A DNA stretch of 64,000 nt from Ciona savignyi (GCA_000149265.1 CH002917.1:1486807-1550806); one strand, 5' to 3'; numbered from the stretch's first letter, positions 1 through 12,011 are shown. Translations and numbers: made by a program. The notes: generated by a model not told the origin, from the letters alone.

Positions 1-428
1 AGTGTATTTACACTTTATACCCGATATAAACAAGATAATAGAATTAAAAAAAACTGTTTTTTTTAATGTAATAAAATCTAACAAATTCAAAAATGATTCT
101 TAGATTAATTTACAAAAAGTTTAACTTGTTTGACTAACCTTAGTGACCTAAATTCAATGGTGTAGCAATTGACATCACCAACGTCGTAGCATTTCTGTTG
201 AGTGTTAAGTTCAAACTTTCCAATTACAATTTGGTAAAGACTTGCTTTGAATAACGCGTATCAAAAGAGAGGTCTATATAAAAATGGTCGCGGTTAGTTA
301 AGGTGTATCAAAAGTATATTATGTAAACAAAATTGTTCATAGTAAAGAATCGTCGTTGTCCCAGGCTTAAAATAAGAATCCTGTGCCAAGGTTATATTTA
401 ATATTTTTTAAAGTTTTCGTATATAAAT
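1..428 (+). promoter_or_regulatory. Upstream region and probable core promoter of unit 1
   Basis: This region matches the DNA upstream of unit 5 (about 18735-19158) almost base for base. A TATA-like element lies at 275-285 and is followed by a GGTTAGTTAAGGTG block shared by most units, where transcription probably starts. The CRE-like octamer TGACGTAA of other units is altered here to TGACCTAA (144-151). The window begins inside this conserved upstream block. Start of transcription is inferred from TATA spacing only. Confidence 0.5.
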
Positions 429-2784
429 ATGAAATTCTTCAATATCTTGGTCTTGTTTTGTGGTTTATACATTGCTCTATCAGGTAAGCCTTTTTTGTAA
501 GAAAATGTCATGTGATTTTATATCCTAACTTTTATATGGCAGATATGACACCTCAGCATGGACAAACTGAAATTCATTCGAATTCGGATTCTCCGACAAA
601 AATTGAGTTTATAAGTTATCAAAAGTGCATTAATTTTAACCCTTTTACGGTTAAAGCATCAGTAGTAACCTACCATCCATCTTTGCCGCACACATTTAAA
701 CTAACTGTGGGTGATATTGATTCCTCTGGGTTTTGGGTCAAACTGGAACGCACTGACCAGTCTACAGGCTGGCAAGCTTATCTTGTTGTTCATTGGGTGA
801 TTCATGTAGAAAGTACGTACAGTTTTATTATACCATAGTTCCGGTTAAAGAAACTTTCATTGTTGTTTATTTAAAAAACATAGCTACCTTTAAAATTAAA
901 TATTTTCGTTGATCCCAAACTATGTAGTTTTTGTAATTTTTATATTTGGATAGTACCTTAAGCAAATAAAGTTAGATCAACCTGACTATGTGTGACATTT
1001 AATTGCCTTAAAATCCAAACACTTCAATTAACAAGTTTTCCACGAAGTAACAATTTCTGTTAATCTTGATCAATATAGTTGTTGTTATTTTTAAGATAAT
1101 TAATTTTCTTTTTAAAGGTTGTCCCAACGAGGTATACAATTTTCCTCGAGCTGATCAAGTGACGGATTACATTCGATATCGTTTACCTGTGCCTAGCCTC
1201 TCTGCTGCCACTGTTTGCATGTGGTTTCGAACCTCCAGTTTCACCGGTGACTGTTTGCTGAGCTATGCAACCATTGAGCGGGAGAACGAAATGATGATCA
1301 TACTGATAACTTCTGGACAAGTGAACTTTCACATGGACAATAAAAAAGTAAAATCATTTTACATCCCGGACATGTCGAATAAATGGGTACGAACAATCGT
1401 TTAGCTAGGCTTACTACGATCTTTTGTTAAAACCTTCTGTCAGTTTACAACCAGAAGTTGCCAGACCAAAGTTATTTTAATCTCAAATTATTTCATAAAA
1501 ATATTTCTATTATGCCTATATAACTAGAATTTAGTCTGTTGGATAAGTTCGTCGCCGTTCCGCCGAAGGATTGAAGGTTCGAAACGGATCGCTAGCTAGT
1601 CTGTTGTGTCCTTGGGCAAGACATTTAACGAATATTGCCCAAACCCAGCGGATTATTGTGTTCTACTTATTTGACGGAACGTCTGAATCATACACAACAC
1701 ATTGCAAGAAATCCGGTCACCCGACGGTGGGCGCGAAGTTATCTGACGATTCCATTCACGGTGAATAATTAATGTTTAAGTGTAATGTTGGTTTATCTGT
1801 TATGTATTAAATATGCTTTGTTACGTCTCTTTGCAAGGCATACTTGATAAGATCTACCACAAGAGAACTTGTTACGAAAACGTGCAACACCAAAGATACC
1901 AAAACGCTTTTACAACTTTCATTTGTATTTAATATCTACGTTAAGTTATTTGCCTAAGAGAGATTTTTTAACTTGTGAACTTTACTTCTATACATAATAA
2001 AACGTAAATTTAAAACACATGGCATAGCGCACAAGCTAACTGCGAAATCTCACAACAAAACACTTCAAAATTTCTAAAATATTATGTGGAACAGATATTG
2101 AGAAGCAAGTTATACATTTCTATTGTAAATAAACATGTGATTACATAATTGTAACATACTTTTTTATTGTAATTGTTTTACAGACTCATATGTGCATTTG
2201 GTTTTCACCACTAACATCACAAGTTGGAATGTACATCAATGGTACCAGCATAGGGAGATTCCCGTACAGTGGTGGGGTAATGCGAGGTGGAGGATCGATG
2301 ATATTCGGACAAGACCAGGACCGAGTTAATGCGGGTGGTTTTCAAGCTATACAATCATTCAGGTTAAATGTTTTAAATCTTGTAATATATCTTTAATTTG
2401 TATATGAACTGTGGCGGTCACCTACCTGCAAAAGACAAACTATATTATTTGCAAAAGACACACTATACCTGCAAAAGACACACTGTATTAACATATATAG
2501 ACACACTATATTAATATTTATACACAATATATTACACCGACATTGAAAAGGGCTTATCTCAGGTCCGTTTACTGTCACTTAGTTTTTTTCTTATTATTTT
2601 TTTCTTTAACAGGGGAAAGATTGTGAGTCCAATGATCTGGCCTCGTGTTCTTAACCAATCGGAGATCGATGACGTCATTCAGCTCTGCGTTTGCCCACGT
2701 GATCCAGTAATGACGATGACGATTGACAAAGTACAGCTGCATGGTGCAGTGGAACACTCATCGATCGATTGCGTTACTCTGTGA
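429..2784 (+). CDS. Unit 1: secreted H-type lectin-like/pentraxin protein, five exons
   Basis: Exons are 429-483, 543-812, 1118-1386, 2184-2362 and 2613-2784 (945 nt, 314 aa), all with GT-AG borders and phases 1, 1, 0, 2. Exon 1 starts MKFFNILVLFCGL, a signal peptide, so the product should be secreted. Exon 2 (about residues 19-108) resembles an H-type lectin domain: the SSGFWVKLERTD core and the LVVHW end fit that family. Exons 3-5 form a pentraxin domain: CMWFRTSSF, SYATIERENEM, HMCIWF, IFGQDQD and IQSFRGKI follow C-reactive protein order, including its two disulfide cysteines. NGTS is a glycosylation sequon. The calcium-ligand Glu147 position is Gln (GGFQAIQ). Intron 3 carries a SINE (1531-1762). 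The closest relative is unit 5. Pentraxin is firm; H-lectin is likely; function is inferred. Confidence 0.87.
1531..1762 (+). repeat. tRNA-derived SINE (family 1) in intron 3 of unit 1
   Basis: This is a forward-oriented copy of the family that elsewhere lies in reverse and ends in ATCCT repeats. The tRNA-like head starts TTAGTCTGTTGG, and the GGTTCGAAAC box and the TCCTTGGGCAAG stretch match the other copies. The 3' part is cut off and no ATCCT tail is seen. The unit 5 copy at 20247-20479 is in the same intron position, so insertion preceded that duplication. Confidence 0.7.
2402..2535. repeat. Short tandem repeat in intron 4 of unit 1
   Basis: Repeated TGCAAAAGACAC and AGACACACTATATT words fill this stretch. 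The same array is in unit 5 intron 4 (about 21145-21260). Confidence 0.6.
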
Positions 2785-4118
2785 AATTCTCTCCTGAAGA
2801 ATATTGAATGAACTTAATTTTTTTTAAAATTCATTATCCATTAGTGAAGTAAAACTCAAAAGTCCATTTCTGTGTATTCTTGATTGATGCTAACTTACTC
2901 TTTGAGGTATACCATAATACAGACAATTTAACTTTTAATAGGAAACTTTCCACTTTGACCTGGTTTCAAATTTTGGATGTTAAATCTACAGTTTTGTGAG
3001 TATTTGTAAAAAATATGCTCCTACTGAAATAAAATATTCTTCCAATACATATTTGGGCGCTGGATCAAAAAATAAACTTCTGCACTACATGTCATATGAT
3101 CTCCAGTTGTTAAACTTTTAGACGAGTTTCTTAAGATCATGTAGCAAGTTGTCATGGTTATGTATAAATTGCTTGTTTTTATAATAATCAGTTTAAAAAC
3201 CCATTCAAAACTACTGATATAACAATAAGATACAACAGTAATATATCGAAAATAGTCGTAATGTTGTAAAGGTTATAGGCGAAAAGTATCAACATCGACC
3301 GGCAAAAGACAGTGTAACGTGCGCAAGGGAGTTTTCTCACACGGGTTACCGTTAAATTATTTCAGATTCGCCTTAATTTGGATAGAAAACATTATTACAC
3401 TAGGTTTAAGAGATGTTTCCTAAGTGCCTGCCTTAAGACACAATCGACCTGATTTTAATCTGAAACCTTTCGACTGAAAGGAAACGTACCTTCTCATTAT
3501 GGTATTTGGACCGACGATGTATATTATTGATAAAAATTAGTTGCCCATGCAATAATTATAAACTTGAAAATGACGATCACAAATCTATGACGGAATTTCA
3601 GATATTCTGGTACATCTTCCCAAATTCGATAGATCTATGACAGCCTTTGCTTGCTGTAAAGAAGAATAATGGCGTACAGTGATCGTTCAGTTGCTCGACC
3701 TCGCGAGATTTACCGGTAAACGGTTGTCAAAACTATTGTTTTTCAGTGGCTTTATGTTCACGGAAAATATAAGCCAACACGGATTGATTTGTTTTGATAA
3801 TCAGGGTTTGTCACAAATGTAATGTTAGGGTTTTTATTGACAGCAATTAACTGTAGTTGAGTCTTAACGGAAAGTGAATTTAAACTTTATACCCGATATA
3901 AACAGGATATCAGAATAAATAAAAACAGTTTTTTTTAATGTAATAAAAACAGTGTTCTTTAATGTAAGTCTAACAGATTGGGAAATTATTTAGTGATCAA
4001 TTTAAAGAAGCGAGTAATTTGTTCGACTAACCTCTGTAGCGTAAATAAAATGTTGTAGTAAATGACATCACAAAACCCTGTTCTGTCCCAAATTTTTTTA
4101 ACGTTTGTGTAAATAAAT
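2785..4118. other. Intergenic flank between units 1 and 2
   Basis: No gene is seen. The left part is the unit 1 3' flank, with possible poly(A) signals AATAAA at 3028 and 3071. It matches the flanks after units 3 and 5. From about 3640 the conserved upstream block of the family begins (GGCTTTATGTTCACGG, then ACCCGATATAAACAGG). Near 4070 about 295 bp present in unit 6 are missing, which removes the TATA and start-site blocks of unit 2. Confidence 0.6.
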
Positions 4119-6908
4119 ATGAAATTCTTAAATATCTTGGTCTTGTTTTGTGGTTTAGACGTTGCTGTTTCAGGTAAGCGTTTTTATAAGAAACTTTTAT
4201 TTAATTTTAAGTCCCTAATATTTGGCAGAAAAAACACCACAACACGGGGAAACTGAAATTTATTCTGATTCGTATTTTATGACGAATACGGTATTTGTAG
4301 GATATCATATGTGCATACATTATGAACCATTTATCGTCAAAGCATCATTTACGACCTACAATCCATCTTTACCGCACATATTTAATGTAACAGTGGGTTA
4401 TATTGATTCCACTGGGTTTTTGGTCAAATTGGAACGCACTGACAAGTCTATAGGCTGGCAAGCTCATCTTGTTGTTCATTGGGTGATATATTTTGAAGGT
4501 AAGTTCAGTTTTATTACACCCGAGTTCCGGTTAATGGCACTCGGATTTTTGAATTAGAGAAACTTGATAGTTTTGATGATCTTCTACTGATTTAGTATTG
4601 TTCTAGTTAAAACACATATTGTTTGGTCGTTATAAGATAATTATGCATATTGCACAAGTAAAGATTAAATTTAAAAAAAAATTGAGATAATAGTGCCCGC
4701 TCGTTTTTTGAAACATAAATATGCCGTAAAACCTGTTTTTTAGCGCAACGGCGCTCTATTTTCAACTCTTCGTTTATAGAGGCGTTCTACTTATATAGCG
4801 TTGGTGCAAAAGTGGAGGTGGCGTTCAAAAAGAGTTTTTTCGTTGTGTTATGTAATCAAAATTCATATAGAATATTTAAAAATAAGCTAAGAATTACTCC
4901 CAAATACTAATTTAAGACCAAGAAATCTATGTGGAAGTCTGATTATATCGGACAGGAAAAACGATATTTACATATAGTCATGTGTTAAAATGATACGAAT
5001 TGATGCTTTGTTATGACATGGTTTGTTAATACAATAACGCAGCGGTTCCCAAACTTTTTTGTTGGCGGCGCCTTTTGTAAACTTATTAAACCTTGCGGCT
5101 CCCTCATAAATCCAAAATTTTCAAACTGCATGTATTGTATATTGTATATCCAGACTATAGCATGCATTTGAATAACCATTCAAACTCTTTAAAACTATTC
5201 ACTAAACTACTAAAGTGACGAAAAGTCAATTAATGCAAAGCAGTTAATTAACAAACCATTATTCGAAAACAATGCCATGTTAGTGAGCAAATAGTGGCAG
5301 ATAACACCAAACAATGGATTTTACAAGTAAAACTAATGCTGTATTCCAGTGTATGGGGTTGCACACCAGGCTCAAACATCTCCCATGAACGTTTTACTGG
5401 TGTAACACACATGTACTGTTTTTTTTGGAAAAAAAAACAATAAATGCAGCAACTTCCGCATGCTTTCGCGGCGCCATTGACAAAGTCTCGCGGCTCCCCA
5501 GGGCGCCGCGGCGCCCAGTTTGGAAACCGCTGCAATAACGAATTATACAACACAATACCAACATCCAATAATCTTGTTCATTATATTTGTTGTTAAATTT
5601 TTAAATATTAAATTTCTTTCAAAGGTTGTCCAAACACGGTATACAATTTTCCTCATGCTAATCAAGTGACGGATTACATTCGATACCGTTTAAATGTGCC
5701 TAGCCTCTCTGCTGCAACTGTTTGCATGTGGTTTCGAACCTCCAGCTTCAGCGAAGACACTTTACTAAGCTATGCAACCAGCAAGCAATCTAATGAAATG
5801 TTGATCATGCTAGAAGGTTCAGCACAGATCGGCTTTTACATAGATGATACCATAGAAAAATTATTTACTGTTCAGGATATGGCCAACAAATGGGTAAGAG
5901 CAATCATCATATTTGATACGATACATCGTCAAGAAGGACCTTATGTCTTTTTACACTGGACATTTTCCAGGCAAAATATATTTTGATACCTATAATTTGT
6001 TTTAATTTAATTTTTTAATATATGTAAAGTTGAAATAAAAACGCACCGCCTATTAAACCATACGTATCGCAGCCGGAATCCACCAAATTCAAGCAGAACC
6101 AAAACACTATTACAGCTTACATTCGTATTCCATTTCTTTCAAGTTACGCAGTCAAAATTCGGGTTTTATATTATTTTACTTAGTAGGCTTTTATACATTT
6201 GTGAACTTTATTTCTATACATAGAGCAAAATTTTATATTGAAACAAAGAGAACAAGTTAAATTAACTGAAAAATCTTACAACCATTTTATTTAAACTCTA
6301 AAATATTACAAGATACTGCTCAACTTGCAGTAACGATGGTAGCATTTTGACCAGTATGGTGATTTCAATTTAACATGCCTTATCAATTTTGTAATTGTAT
6401 CTCAGACTCATATGTGCGTTTGGTTTTCAACACAAACATCACAAGTTGGAATGTACATCAATGGTACTAGCATAGGGAGATTCCCGTATAGTGGAGGCAT
6501 AATGCGAGGTGGAGGATCGATGATATTCGGACAAGACCAGGACCAGGTTAATGCGGGTGGCTTGGATGCTTCACAATCATTCAGGTTGGATTTTTAAATT
6601 AAGAAATATATACATCATTTGTATATGAAATATAGCCGTCACCGACATGCAATAGACACAGTGTTTTAATTATCACATGCCGTCAATTTCGAGCCGTCAA
6701 TCACATCAGTGCCGTCAATTTCATTCTTTTTAACAGAGGAAAGATTGTGAGTCCAATGATCTGGCCTCGTGTTCTTAACCAAACGGAGATCGATGACATC
6801 ATTCAGATATGCCTTTGCCCAAGTGATGAAGTAATGGCGATGACGATTGACAAAATGGAGCTGCATGGTGCAGCGGAATACTTATCGACCGAGTGCATTA
6901 CCGTGTGA
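4119..6908 (+). CDS. Unit 2: secreted H-type lectin-like/pentraxin protein, five exons
   Basis: Exons are 4119-4173, 4229-4498, 5625-5893, 6406-6584 and 6737-6908 (945 nt, 314 aa) with intact splice sites. The signal peptide is MKFLNILVLFCGLDVAVS. The H-lectin-like exon 2 carries an NVT sequon (FNVTVGYIDS). The pentraxin part has SYATSKQSNEM, HMCVWF, IFGQDQD and GGLDASQSFR, so the Glu147 position of C-reactive protein is Asp. Intron 2 holds a hAT-like insertion (5040-5532). Exon 5 begins with A rather than the usual G, still encoding Arg. The coding path is open, but the core promoter seen in other units is missing, so expression is doubtful. The closest relative is the damaged unit 6. Confidence 0.84.
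5040..5532. mobile_element. Non-autonomous hAT-like DNA transposon with 8-bp target site duplication
   Basis: The 493-bp element starts CAGCGGTTCCCAAACT and ends AGTTTGGAAACCGCTG, a near-perfect inverted pair typical of hAT elements. It is flanked by the 8-bp direct repeat CAATAACG at 5032-5039 and 5533-5540. The GC-rich GCGGCGCC stretches near both ends also match in inverted orientation. The unit 6 intron at the same place (about 24650) lacks it. No transposase is encoded; the open frame on the minus strand inside it is not a known protein. Confidence 0.88.
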
Positions 6909-7437
6909 ATTTTTCATCTAAGAAGAGTTTAGATGTAAAAATCACTTTATGTACCAGAATTTATTGTTTCCTAAGTTAGTATAACTCAAAATTTCACGTT
7001 TGTGCAATCTTGTTTGCAGTCAACTTCTTATTGGTGGAAACGAAACTATTGGAAATTTAACTTAATAATCTCACTTTTTTACAAAATGACCACTCCTTTT
7101 AAATCATTATGCCAAGAGACTTTACGTTGACCCAGCAAAATCAATTTATTTGGAACGTTTCACATTTCACATGATTTAATTGGGATTTAAACTATCTTTC
7201 AAGCATAAACTTTGTAGTTAATTACACAGTATGCCATGCCTCTTTAATATGTTTTTATTTGAGAACCTTTTTGTGTAAGTGTGAATGAAAAATATTAATG
7301 AATTTTAATAAAATGTAAATATGAATTCGCAAAATAATGTCTGTAGTTAAAAGATTTTACGAATGATAATTGAATAGTTGTTTTACCGATAGATGACGCT
7401 GATTGTGCAAACCTCTCTAAGATCGTATTCAACCGAA

Positions 7438-7548
7438 AAGTCGTGTGGCCGAATGTTTAACGCGCCCGATACAAATACCTACTCCTAAACATAAACGGTC
7501 CGAGTAAGGGTGTGTGTACGAAAACAAAACCGAGACCGGCAAAAAAGC
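7438..7548 (+). repeat. tRNA(Ser/Leu)-like SINE (family 2), copy 1
   Basis: It begins GTCGTGTGGCCGAATG, a good match to the A box region of serine or leucine tRNAs, followed by TTAACGCG. No complete cloverleaf forms, so it is a repeat and not a tRNA gene. Confidence 0.55.
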
Positions 7549-7641
7549 CGCTGAACGAAATATTATAACTAACAACAAGTGTATCGCTAGTTCTAAACTT
7601 CGGAACCTCTGTAACATCCTATGCAATCGAAAAATTGACTG

Positions 7642-7755
7642 TTGTGTGGCCGAATGGTTAACGCATCCGATACATATACGGACTTTCATACAAACGGCCT
7701 TGGCAACGAATCCATACTGTGTACGAAACCAAGACCGGCAAAATAGCCGCTGAAC
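7642..7755 (+). repeat. tRNA(Ser/Leu)-like SINE (family 2), copy 2
   Basis: This is a second copy about 200 bp after the first. It shares TGTGGCCGAATGGTTAACGC, CATACTGTGTACGAAACC and the GACCGGCAAAA end. Sequence just upstream (7555-7635) also resembles the stretch after this copy, so a longer unit seems repeated. Confidence 0.55.
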
Positions 7756-8315
7756 GAAACATGAAGCTGAACATTTAGAAACGTTATCATTGACAAGTGT
7801 ATCACAAGTTCGAAAGCTTCGTACCGCAACCAGTCCCATCACCGGATAATCACCAAAATTAAAGTAGTATTTAATAATAAACACGTCTAATGGTGTCGTT
7901 TTGAAAATTAGATAATCGAAAATTGACAGGTTGAATCGGATTGATGTATTAAAATACTCACTGTCAGATTTTAGTAATAAATTATTAGCTTATACTTTGC
8001 GTATACAAGTCAACTTTTCTGATTAAAATTAACTGTCATTGTACTGAAAGTCTGTTTTTTTTTCGCCATTGTCTGTTTGTTCATGTAATTCTTGTCTTTA
8101 CCAAAATGTCTTTACCAAACATGTAATTGTTGTCTTTACCAATAAGTGAACGGGAAAACGCAATTATTTGGCGTGAACACACCAACAGCGAATGGTAAAC
8201 ATTATTAATTTTGGTCATGTGGCCATAAGTTGGTAATCAACGCACGTAAGGAGGTAAAACATTGTAACGCTCTCCCCATCTTAAAATATTGTGTGCCTAG
8301 ACCCAATTTAAGTTA

Positions 8316-8621
8316 GATAGGATATAGGATAGGATAGGATATTTATGTTTATCCCCGTGAATACGAAAACCAAGGGGGTTAACACACGGGCAATCGTCAT
8401 ATCACCTCTTGCCAACCGTCGGGTTACCGGAGCTATTGCAGTGTGTTGTATGTAATAGACACTGTCCTTCAATTTGGTAAGAACCCATTAATCCACTGGG
8501 CTCAGGCAATGTTCGTAAAGTGCCTTGCCCAATGACACAACCGACTAGCTAGCGACCAGTTTCGTGTCTGCAACCATTCGGTTGAAAGGCGTCGCACTTA
8601 ACAGCCTCACTAACCGGCAGA
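8316..8621 (-). repeat. tRNA-derived SINE (family 1), nearly complete
   Basis: On the minus strand the tRNA-like head is at the right end and the tail of ATCCT repeats (GGATAGGATAGGAT on the + strand) at the left. Internal landmarks shared by all copies are AACACACGGGCAATCGTC, GGAGCTATTGCAGTGTG and AAAGTGCCTTGCCCAA. The paralogous copy is at 28898-29197. Confidence 0.75.
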
Positions 8622-9665
8622 ACGAAGTTATTCGGCGATGAAATAAAAATAAAAAAGCAACCTAGTTAAATAATAAATTACCAATCTAAAAAATAATACC
8701 GTAGAAAATTTAAAATAAAACAACTGAAAGCCTATTTTAAAACATGAGTATAAGCAAAGCGAACGAGGACCTATCGTTTTCGTCCGCCCAATAGCATTTC
8801 AGCTGCAACGTCCAACTGACACAGCCTTAACGTCAATACGCAATAGTAATTTAATATCGCACTCAAATTAGCATAAGAACTATGGTAATTTAAATATCCA
8901 AAGCAAAAGACAATTAAAGAGGTAAAAGATTCACCACAGTACTAATTTCTGTTATTTTTTAAAAACTCAAGTCAAGGCTTTTGCTTATTTACTTTAGTTA
9001 AAATGACAACAATGGTTTTAGATAAAATTCTTTGTAATAACATTTCAAACCTATTCGATAGAGCTAATGGCAGCCTTTGCTTGCTGCACAAAAGAATATT
9101 GGCGTACAGTGATGATTGTCTAAACTATTGACCCTTTTCAGTGGCTTTATGTTCACCGAAAATATAAGGCAACACGGATTGATTTGTTTTGATGATCAGG
9201 GTTTGTCACAAATGCTGTTAGGGTTTTTATTGACAGCAATTAACTGTAGTTGAGTCTTAACGGAAAGTGCATTTAAACTTTGTACCCGATATAACCAGGA
9301 TAATAGATTAAATAAGAAAACAGTTTTCTTTAAATAAACAGATTTAGAAAATATTCTTAAATAAATTTAAAAAAAAGTTTAACTCGTTTGACTATGTTTA
9401 TTGACCAAAATGCATTGGTGTAGTAAATGAAATCACCAAATCCGTTCCTTTCGGTCGACACTGCGCGTTTTAGGTTAAAACTTTCCAACGAGAATTCGGG
9501 AAAAACTTGTTTTGAATACCGCGTATTAAAAGAGAGGGCTTGATAAAATAGTCGAAGTTAGTTTCGGTGCTAAAATACCGTTGCTTTAAAAGTATATTAT
9601 GCAATCAAAATTGTTCAGAATGAAGAATATATATGTATTATTTTTTTAAGTTTCCGCAAATAAAT

Positions 9666-12011
9666 ATGAAATTCTTCAATATCTTGGTCTTGTTTCGTGG
9701 TTTAGACATTGCTCTTTCAGGTAAGCCATTTTGTAAGAATATATATTATATGATTTTAACATCCTCGCCATTATATGGCAGAAATGACACCTCAGCACGG
9801 ACAAACTGAAATTCATTCGAACTCGGATTCTCAGACAAAAATGGAGTTTATAAGTTATCAAATGTGCATTAATTTTAACTCGTTTATGGTTAAAGCATCA
9901 GTAGTAACCTACCATCCATCTTTGCCGCACACATTTAAACTAACTATGAGTGATATTGATTCGTCTGGGTTTTGGGTCAAACTGGAGCGCACTGATCTGT
10001 CTACCGGGTGGCAAGCTCATCTTGTTGTTCATTGGGTAATTTATGCACAAAGTAAGTACAGTTTTATTATACCATAGTTTCGGTTAAAGAAACATATATT
10101 GTTTTATTCAAAATAGTATTACAACCTTTAAAATTAAATATTTTCGTTGATTCCAAACTATATAGTTTTAGTAAATTCTATTTCCTTTCGGGTAGTATCT
10201 TAAGCAAATAAAATATTAGAGCAACCTGACTATGTGTAACATTTAATTGCCTTAAAATTAAACACTTCAATTAACACCTTTTACATCAAGTAACAAAATC
10301 GGTTGATCTTGTTCATTATAATTGTTGTTAAGTTTTTAAACATTCTATTTCATTCAAAGGTTGTCCAAGCGAGGTATACAATTTCCCTCGTGCTAATCAA
10401 GTAACGGATTACATTCGATATCGTTTACCTGTGCCTAGCCTCTCTGCTGCCACTGTTTGCATGTGGTTTCGTACTTCTAGCTTCAGCGACGACACTTTGC
10501 TGAGCTACGCAACCAGTGATGCGCGGAGTAATGAAATGTTGATCATACTTAAAGGTTTAACTCAAATCGGCGTCTACATGGTTAATACCAGAGCAAAACT
10601 ATTTACAATCACCGACATGACCAACAAATGGGTTAGATTTTGTTTTAATTTTGTTCTCAATATATGTATAGTTAAAATAAAATCGCACAGCCTACTAGGC
10701 CTACACAGCGGGACTCCGACTTACCATAAAACGAGTAATTCCAGCAGAACTAAAACGCTATTTTAGGAGGCGTTCAACTAATTATTCTCCCTATCTCTCC
10801 AATGCAAAATCACCTCACAAAAACCGCTGTCACTTAAAATCCTAACATAGGAAGTCTTAGATTTTTTCACAATTTGAAACTGAAGCTTGGATCTGCAACC
10901 TAAACTTAAAACCCTCCAAAATTTTGCTTAAAATTTTTGAGCCAATACCCCTTCGTACATCGGTAACTCTTTCCCAACAAAACAGCTAGCAGATGCACAA
11001 TCAACACCTTTATTTTACAAAGCACTGCTTCACGATTACAAAACTTAACAGCTAAACGAGAACACCGGCGCGCAGCCTAGCACATGCTGCATTCAACCGA
11101 ACAAACATTGGGGAATCACCACCATTGTTACTCTGCAAAACACTCGTTTAAAAACAATGACCCATGGAGGCTACCACTCGTCACATCCTGCCGTTCACAG
11201 AGGTCTTAATTGGTTATATGCCATCTACAGCTTACACGCGTTTTTCATTTCTTTTAATTTACAGCCAAATTTGTTTTTTTTATATTATTTTACACAGTAG
11301 TCTTTCTAAACTTTACTTCTATACATAATATAAAGTTATATATTAAAACACAGAGCACAAGTTAAATTTACTAAAACATCTTACATCCATTTAATTTAAA
11401 CTCTAAAATATTACAAGATGCAGATATTTCGCAACTTGCAGTAACATTGGTTATATTATAATCAATGTGGGTATTTTAAAGAAACCTACTTTATCGATTG
11501 TAGTTGTTTCTTAAACCCATATGTGCGTTTGGTTTTCCACGAAAGCATCACAATTTGGAATGTTCGTCAATGGTAGCAACCAAGGGAGTTTCCCGTACAG
11601 TGGTGGGGTAAGACGAGGTGGAGGATCGATGATATTCGGACAAGATCAGGACAGAGTTAATGCGGGTGGTTTGGATGCTTCACAGTCATTCAGGTCGGAT
11701 TTTTAAATTAAGAAATATATCTATAATTTGTATATGAAATATAGCCGTCACCGACATGCAATAGACAGAGTGTTTTAATTATCCCATGTCGTCAATTTCG
11801 AGCCGTCAATCACAGTGCCGTCAATTTCGTCTTTAACAGGGGAAAGATTGTGAGTCCAATGATCCGGCCTCGTGTTCTTAACCAAACGGAGATCGATGAC
11901 GTCACTCAGCTCTGCGTTTGCCCACGTGATCCAGTAATGGCGATGACGATTGACAGAGTACAGCTGCATGGTGCAATGGAATATTCATCGATCGATTGCT
12001 TTACTGTTTAA
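9666..12011 (+). pseudogene. Unit 3: H-type lectin-like/pentraxin gene with lost exon 4 acceptor
   Basis: Exon equivalents are 9666-9720, 9782-10051, 10360-10631, 11515-11693 and 11840-12011 (948 nt if joined). Signal peptide, lectin-like exon 2 and SYATSDARSNEM pentraxin exon 3 are intact. The exon 4 acceptor reads TTCTTAA where the sister unit 7 has TTCTTAG, so the AG is gone. The nearest upstream AG (11501-11502) would add 12 bases plus a shift and break the frame. Exon 5 has MIRPRVL in place of MIWPRVL, losing a Trp conserved in pentraxins. It is probably a young pseudogene, or makes a truncated lectin-only product running into intron 3. A sequencing error at 11514 is the alternative. Confidence 0.75.
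10760..11228. repeat. Insertion of unknown type in intron 3 of unit 3
   Basis: About 460 bp lie between CGCTATTTT and AGCTTACAC, two sequences that adjoin in unit 4 intron 3. The same insert is in unit 7 (about 31462-31930) and in no other unit. No terminal inverted repeats, poly(A) end or coding frame identify its class. Confidence 0.5.

Larger units (their letters stand above)
6909..9665. other. Intergenic region between units 2 and 3
   Basis: No protein gene is supported. It holds the unit 2 3' flank with a possible poly(A) signal near 7308, two tRNA-like repeats (7438-7548, 7642-7755), a reverse-oriented SINE (8316-8621) and the upstream block of unit 3 from about 9060. The order is repeated at about 27830-30363 before unit 7. 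A weak TATA-like GATAAAATA lies at 9542-9550. Confidence 0.6.

Noticed and set aside
1571..1768. Open frame in intron 3 of unit 1 (and 20287-20484 in unit 5)
   Set aside because: It lies wholly inside the SINE copy of that intron.
5248..5568. 106-codon frame on the minus strand
   Set aside because: It overlaps the hAT-like element and both its end and flank; no transposase motif is present.
7429..7884. 151-codon open frame on the minus strand
   Set aside because: It runs through two tRNA-like repeat copies in antisense; its internal repetition comes from them.
9775..9783. In-frame ATG just before exon 2 (ATGGCAG) as an alternative start
   Set aside because: It overlaps the splice acceptor and recurs in most units, but the signal-peptide exon with a clean donor explains the genes better. 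A cytosolic form cannot be excluded.
10631..10766. Exon 3 continuing beyond its donor as a longer lectin protein
   Set aside because: The paralogues agree on the GT donor; the extra open codons read intron sequence.
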